From Silurus meridionalis (lineage: Eukaryota; Chordata; Actinopteri; Siluriformes; Siluridae), in the NCBI RefSeq assembly GCF_014805685.1, contig NC_060906.1, positions 22,770,126-22,834,125 of the forward strand: 64,000 nucleotides of DNA, given 5' to 3'. Positions 60,170-64,000 of the stretch are shown one piece after another. How positions within the stretch are numbered: position 1 is the stretch's first letter; each line of letters opens with the position of its first letter. Position numbers and translations under genes: made by a program. Under the pieces are notes generated by a model. The model did no database searches and was not told where the DNA came from. It saw only the letters and a program-made list of their open reading frames with translations.

Positions 60170-60650
60170 CACTATCGGGCTAAAAGTTTGTAGACACCTG
60201 AGCATAAGATTGGTGCGCTTTTTAAAATTTAATTTCACATTTAGTCCCCATTTGCTGTTATAATGACCTCTGCTCTTCTGGGAAGATGTTTCACTAGATT
60301 TTTGTGGAGATTCATTTAACTACAAGGGTTTTAGTAAAGTCTGGTGCTGATGTAGGTGAGGTGAGAAGACCTGGGGTGCAGTCAGCGTTCACATTCATCT
60401 CAAAGGTGTTCAATAGGGTTGGAGCTCTATAGCAGGAGATCTTTTACTCCAACTCATGTAAAGCATTTCTTTATAGAGCTGACTTTGTACACAGGGGCAT
60501 TGCCATGCTGGAACAGTTTGGGTTTCCTTGTTCAAGTGAAGGGAAAATTTCATTCTACTGCATCCAGAGACGTCCGATACAATTGTGTGCCTCCAAGTTG
60601 GTGGTAAAAGTCAGGTGTTAAAATTTTGATATTCCAGATACACTTTCCCT
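60170..60650. mobile_element. Short TIR element, near-complete copy
   Basis: It begins 'taaaagtttgtagacacctg' and carries all shared internal blocks (tcttctgggaagatgtttca, gaagacctggggtgcagtca, agcaggagatcttttactcc). The right end is degraded. Confidence 0.65.
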
Positions 60651-61511
60651 CATGTGGCTCACTGAGAGAGATTGATTATATTTGTATACAACATTCTTTT
60701 TAGGTTTATTGGAAATAAAAATATTGACACCACATCCTTCTGCTTGGATTGTTTGCTAAACTTAAAATCTAAAAAAGGAAACATTTCAACTGATAAAACA
60801 ATGTTAATCATTTTCTCTGGAAAATGTGTTACGTCTTAAAGAACCATAATCAGGCCGTGTATGTTTGCAGTGTTAAGCTAGAACTTGAGTCTCTGACTAG
60901 CCAGTTATTAAGCTATTTTAAACCAATGCTAGTCGAACGTAGCAAAGGAAACAGGTTGAGTATAGGCATTAAATGTGAGTAAATTAGCAAAATTCATACT
61001 TCATGAGAATTGACCCATTTTAACTTTATGTTTAAAGCCCAGAGATAGGTCTTCAAATTCAACACTGCAGTCTGATTGATTGTCTAGCTTCAAAAACATG
61101 GCTAGCAAAAGCGCTAACTACATCGTGTAGCACGGGAAAGTCAGGACAGATGGTGGATTGGCACGATTCCTGCATGTTTTTCATCATGAACTTGATTATG
61201 TGCTAAACCGAGATGATTAATGTCAAACTAAGTGAATTTTAATGATCTATGAAATGCGGCGTAATGAGGGAAAAGCTCTGTTTGATTTGTAAAAGGGATT
61301 TTGAAGGTCTAAGTAAAAAAACCTGTAAGGAATGCTGTATGCTGTAATGCTATTTTTCTTCCTCCATTGAGATTGTAGGATTGACGATTCAACACTTTAT
61401 TGTCGTATGCACAAGAAAAAATCTGTTACACCAGGCAATTTTCATTCTTACTCTGAAGTAACAAAAATGTACACAATTCAGAAAGGTATAAGTGCATCAT
61501 GCAAGATATAA

Positions 61512-61514
<3 letters not shown>

Positions 61515-61564
<50 letters not shown>

Positions 61565-61654
61565 AAGCATACAGTGTGCAATATAAATATTGAAGATATG
61601 CATGTGCAACATAATGCAGCGGTAGAATGGGGCCATTGTGTCATTCCAATTTGT

Positions 61655-61714
<60 letters not shown>
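61515..61714. repeat. Two (GT)n microsatellites
   Basis: Perfect GT tracts at 61515-61560 and 61660-61714, separated by 100 bp of unique sequence. Confidence 0.95.
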
Positions 61715-61717
<3 letters not shown>

Positions 61718-62219
61718 AAAACATGTAGTCTATGTTGTATTTTGCATTGTGTGTGTGTGTTTGTGTAGAAAGGAGTGAATAAGAGTATTCAATTTCATTA
61801 ATACTCAATATGAATTCTCTATCTATAGCACCCCCAGAGGTGCAATGTTCTTAGAGGTGACTGTCTTAGCGAGAGGAAAACTCCCCAAGCCTTCATCATG
61901 AAGGAACCTTGAAAGGAGCCTGATTCAAAAGGAAAACCCGTCCTCATTACCATTCTAATTTTATCATTGTTGAGGTGATTGATTGCTTACTGATAGACTC
62001 TCAAGTTCAAAACTGTTCAGTTGTAGTCCTAAGCCATTATAGAAGAACTGATCTTATGAAGTATCATCCAAAGTCATGGGTTTTGAGTAGCACCATCCAC
62101 AGTAATCTCCTGCATCTTTAAGCTGTTCATGTGTCCTCAGCAGCAGCGAGCGGTTTAGTGATCTGGGCTGGATTGGTGTTTGTGTTCAACAGCAATTGTA
62201 TTTTCGTGTCAACAAGTTT

Positions 62220-62620
62220 AATACAGTATGTGCTCCTTTCTGAACATCCAATACCACTATTAGTTCCCATTCGATATAATCATGTTATAATAACCTCCAC
62301 TCTTCTGGGAAGATGTTCCACTAGATTCTTGTGGAGATTTGTGCTCATTCAGCCACAAGGATGTTAGTAAATTCACTGCTACTGATGTAGGTGAGGTGAG
62401 GAGGCCTGGGGTTACTAAGGTTGAGGTCAAATCTCTATAGCAGGAGATCTTCCACTTAAGCACCATATAAAGTATGGAGCTGTGCACAGGGGTATTGTCA
62501 TGCAGGAACCGGTTTTGGTCTCCTTGTTCAAGAGAATGGAAAATTTCATGGTACCGCATTCAAAGACGTCCTATACTTTTGTGTGGTAACAGTTTGGGAG
62601 AAGACCGTGTCTTGAAAACT
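62220..62620. mobile_element. Copy of the short TIR element family
   Basis: It contains 'cttctgggaagatgttccac', 'gtgaggaggcctggggttac' and 'tggtaacagtttgggagaag'. The ends are eroded. Confidence 0.55.
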
Positions 62621-62860
62621 GTGATTTCTGTCTGGACCACTGTTAGAGCTGCTGTTATAGGAAAATGATCATCTTCTGAATCCCTGGACCTAGAGGCTCC
62701 GATCCGTCTGCGTAAATGAGGTGCAGAATCGGTACGTTTTGTTCGCTCAGCTACCAGAATACAAATGAAGTGGTAGGAAGTGAGCTGAAAGCGTTACGCT
62801 GCATTGCTCACACTCGCGCTGTGTTATGTGAGTGTGTGTGAGAGAGTGTTAGTGAGAGAG

Positions 62861-62861
<1 letters not shown>

Positions 62862-62895
<34 letters not shown>

Positions 62896-62980
62896 GGCTG
62901 CACATCAGGAGTCTAATGAGCTTTTCAGCGTTATGCTGATGAAGACTGTTTTCTCCAGGCTTTGCTTTAGTGAAGCAGGG

Positions 62981-63014
<34 letters not shown>
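62862..63014. repeat. Two (TG)n microsatellites
   Basis: TG tracts at about 62862-62896 and 62984-63014. Confidence 0.9.
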
Positions 63015-63017
<3 letters not shown>

Positions 63018-63442
63018 AAGATAAGATTCAGAAGATCATGTACCCTCAGTATCTGCCTTTTCCCCTCTCTGCAGTAGAAACCCATGGTCCACAGCGAGCG
63101 CTCGCGTTAGAGGTCACATTGCTGAGAGAAAGAAAGCGGCAAAGTCAGCAGTCTGACTGGAAGGAGGCGCAGTGGAGCGTTTTCCTTTTTTCCTTCTTTC
63201 TTTTTTTTTTTCCCCTTCTTCATACTGTACTGTACATAGTCCCTCCCCTTTGCGCCTGTTTGCCATAAAGTGATGCGAGCGCTGGCGCAGAGCTGCTGAG
63301 GTGTAGCACTGACTCGTCGACCCTGTGGTTAAAGTAAACGTCGTTCTGTATAGATTTTAGATCTCATTTATAAACGCTCCGGTGATAACAGTTGCACCGT
63401 ATATCATTTATCCATCATTCTTAATTCTTTCTTTAAATATGT

Positions 63443-63445
63443 CAT

Positions 63446-63492
<47 letters not shown>

Positions 63493-63494
63493 TA
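63443..63494. repeat. (TTTA)n microsatellite
   Basis: About 13 tandem units. Confidence 0.95.
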
Positions 63495-63715
63495 ATAGCA
63501 CCCTGTTCACTGATGTTACATAAATGCTGCAGCAGGAAAAATTTTGAAGAAAGTCCAGTTAATGTGGTCTGGTCCTGAATTCTTTACTGGCAAATTATTG
63601 TAAAATCAAATTATTCTAATAAAGTTTATAAGAAAAATAAAGAGGGAAAAAAATATTTAGATCATCAGTTTAATAATGACATAATAGAAAAAGAAGAAAA
63701 AATATGTGATGATGA

Positions 63716-63716
63716 C

Positions 63717-63763
<47 letters not shown>

Positions 63764-63843
63764 AACTACAGTAAATGACATTAAATCTTTAGTGTTGATA
63801 AATGTAATAATCAAATACGTTTACATTTTACAGTTAATATGTT

Positions 63844-63880
<37 letters not shown>
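63716..63880. repeat. Two (AAT)n microsatellites
   Basis: AAT tracts at about 63716-63761 and 63848-63880. Confidence 0.95.
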
Positions 63881-64000
63881 GCTGCTTATTTTATAATATA
63901 ATAATAATTATATAAATAATAATTATACAATAATGATAGAAAGATTTCATTATGAATCAATTTACATTGTATTAATAGTTTAAAATATAAAAAATGATAA

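Larger units (their letters stand above)
57251..64000. other. Gene-free, repeat-rich right end
   Basis: No coding exon with splice support was recognised on either strand. It holds a SINE (58008-58150), a DNA transposon relative (58355-58960), short TIR elements (59650-59830, 60170-60650, 62220-62620) and many microsatellites. A CpG-richer patch at 63080-63320 could be a promoter of a gene to the right, but no exon was found. Confidence 0.5.

Noticed and set aside
62804..63268. 154-codon frame at the right end
   Set aside because: Largely two (TG)n tracts reading Val-Cys; no splice or homology support.

Overview
The window is eukaryotic nuclear DNA from a ray-finned (teleost) fish. It holds five spliced vertebrate genes with GT-AG introns. 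It is AT-rich, dense in (CA)n, (CT)n and (TA)n microsatellites, and carries fish-type repeats: tRNA-derived SINEs, RTE-like LINE remnants and Tc1/mariner-like elements with their short derivatives. The species cannot be fixed from the sequence.

Layout. The 3' part of nrbp1, a pseudokinase adaptor, lies at about 0.4-6.3 kb on the plus strand; its 5' exons are outside the window. Convergent with it is maco1 (macoilin, formerly TMEM57) on the minus strand at 9.75-27.4 kb, with 11 coding exons whose introns carry LINE, SINE and TIR-element insertions. On the same strand follow gtf2h5 (TFIIH subunit p8/TTDA, 32.25-33.4 kb), serac1 (a mitochondrial-region serine hydrolase for phospholipid remodelling, 34.9-46.0 kb, 16 coding exons) and myct1 (a small single-pass membrane protein, 51.5-57.0 kb, two coding exons). 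The stretches 6.3-9.7, 27.4-32.2, 46.8-51.4 and 57.0-64 kb hold repeats and microsatellites; no further gene is recognised there. The five genes do not form one pathway. GTF2H5, SERAC1 and MYCT1 lie together on human 6q25, whereas NRBP1 (2p23) and MACO1 (1p36) do not.

Main observations. (1) nrbp1, maco1 and serac1 each carry one apparent 1-base deletion in a homopolymer inside a conserved coding exon. In each case the splice phase and the conserved protein both ask for exactly one more base, so the common cause is probably base-level sequence error rather than three dying genes. (2) maco1 has a 75-bp intron whose only in-frame donor is GC. (3) A 12-bp minisatellite of about 1.2 kb fills three quarters of one serac1 intron, and a 35-bp G-rich minisatellite lies in the last maco1 intron. 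(4) A GC-rich block with a near-perfect RFX X-box palindrome lies in maco1 intron 1. (5) Two neighbouring TIR elements with TA target duplications sit in maco1 intron 8, and about a dozen copies of another short TIR family are spread across the window. I saw no new multigene system; the unusual content is repeats and sequence-quality features.
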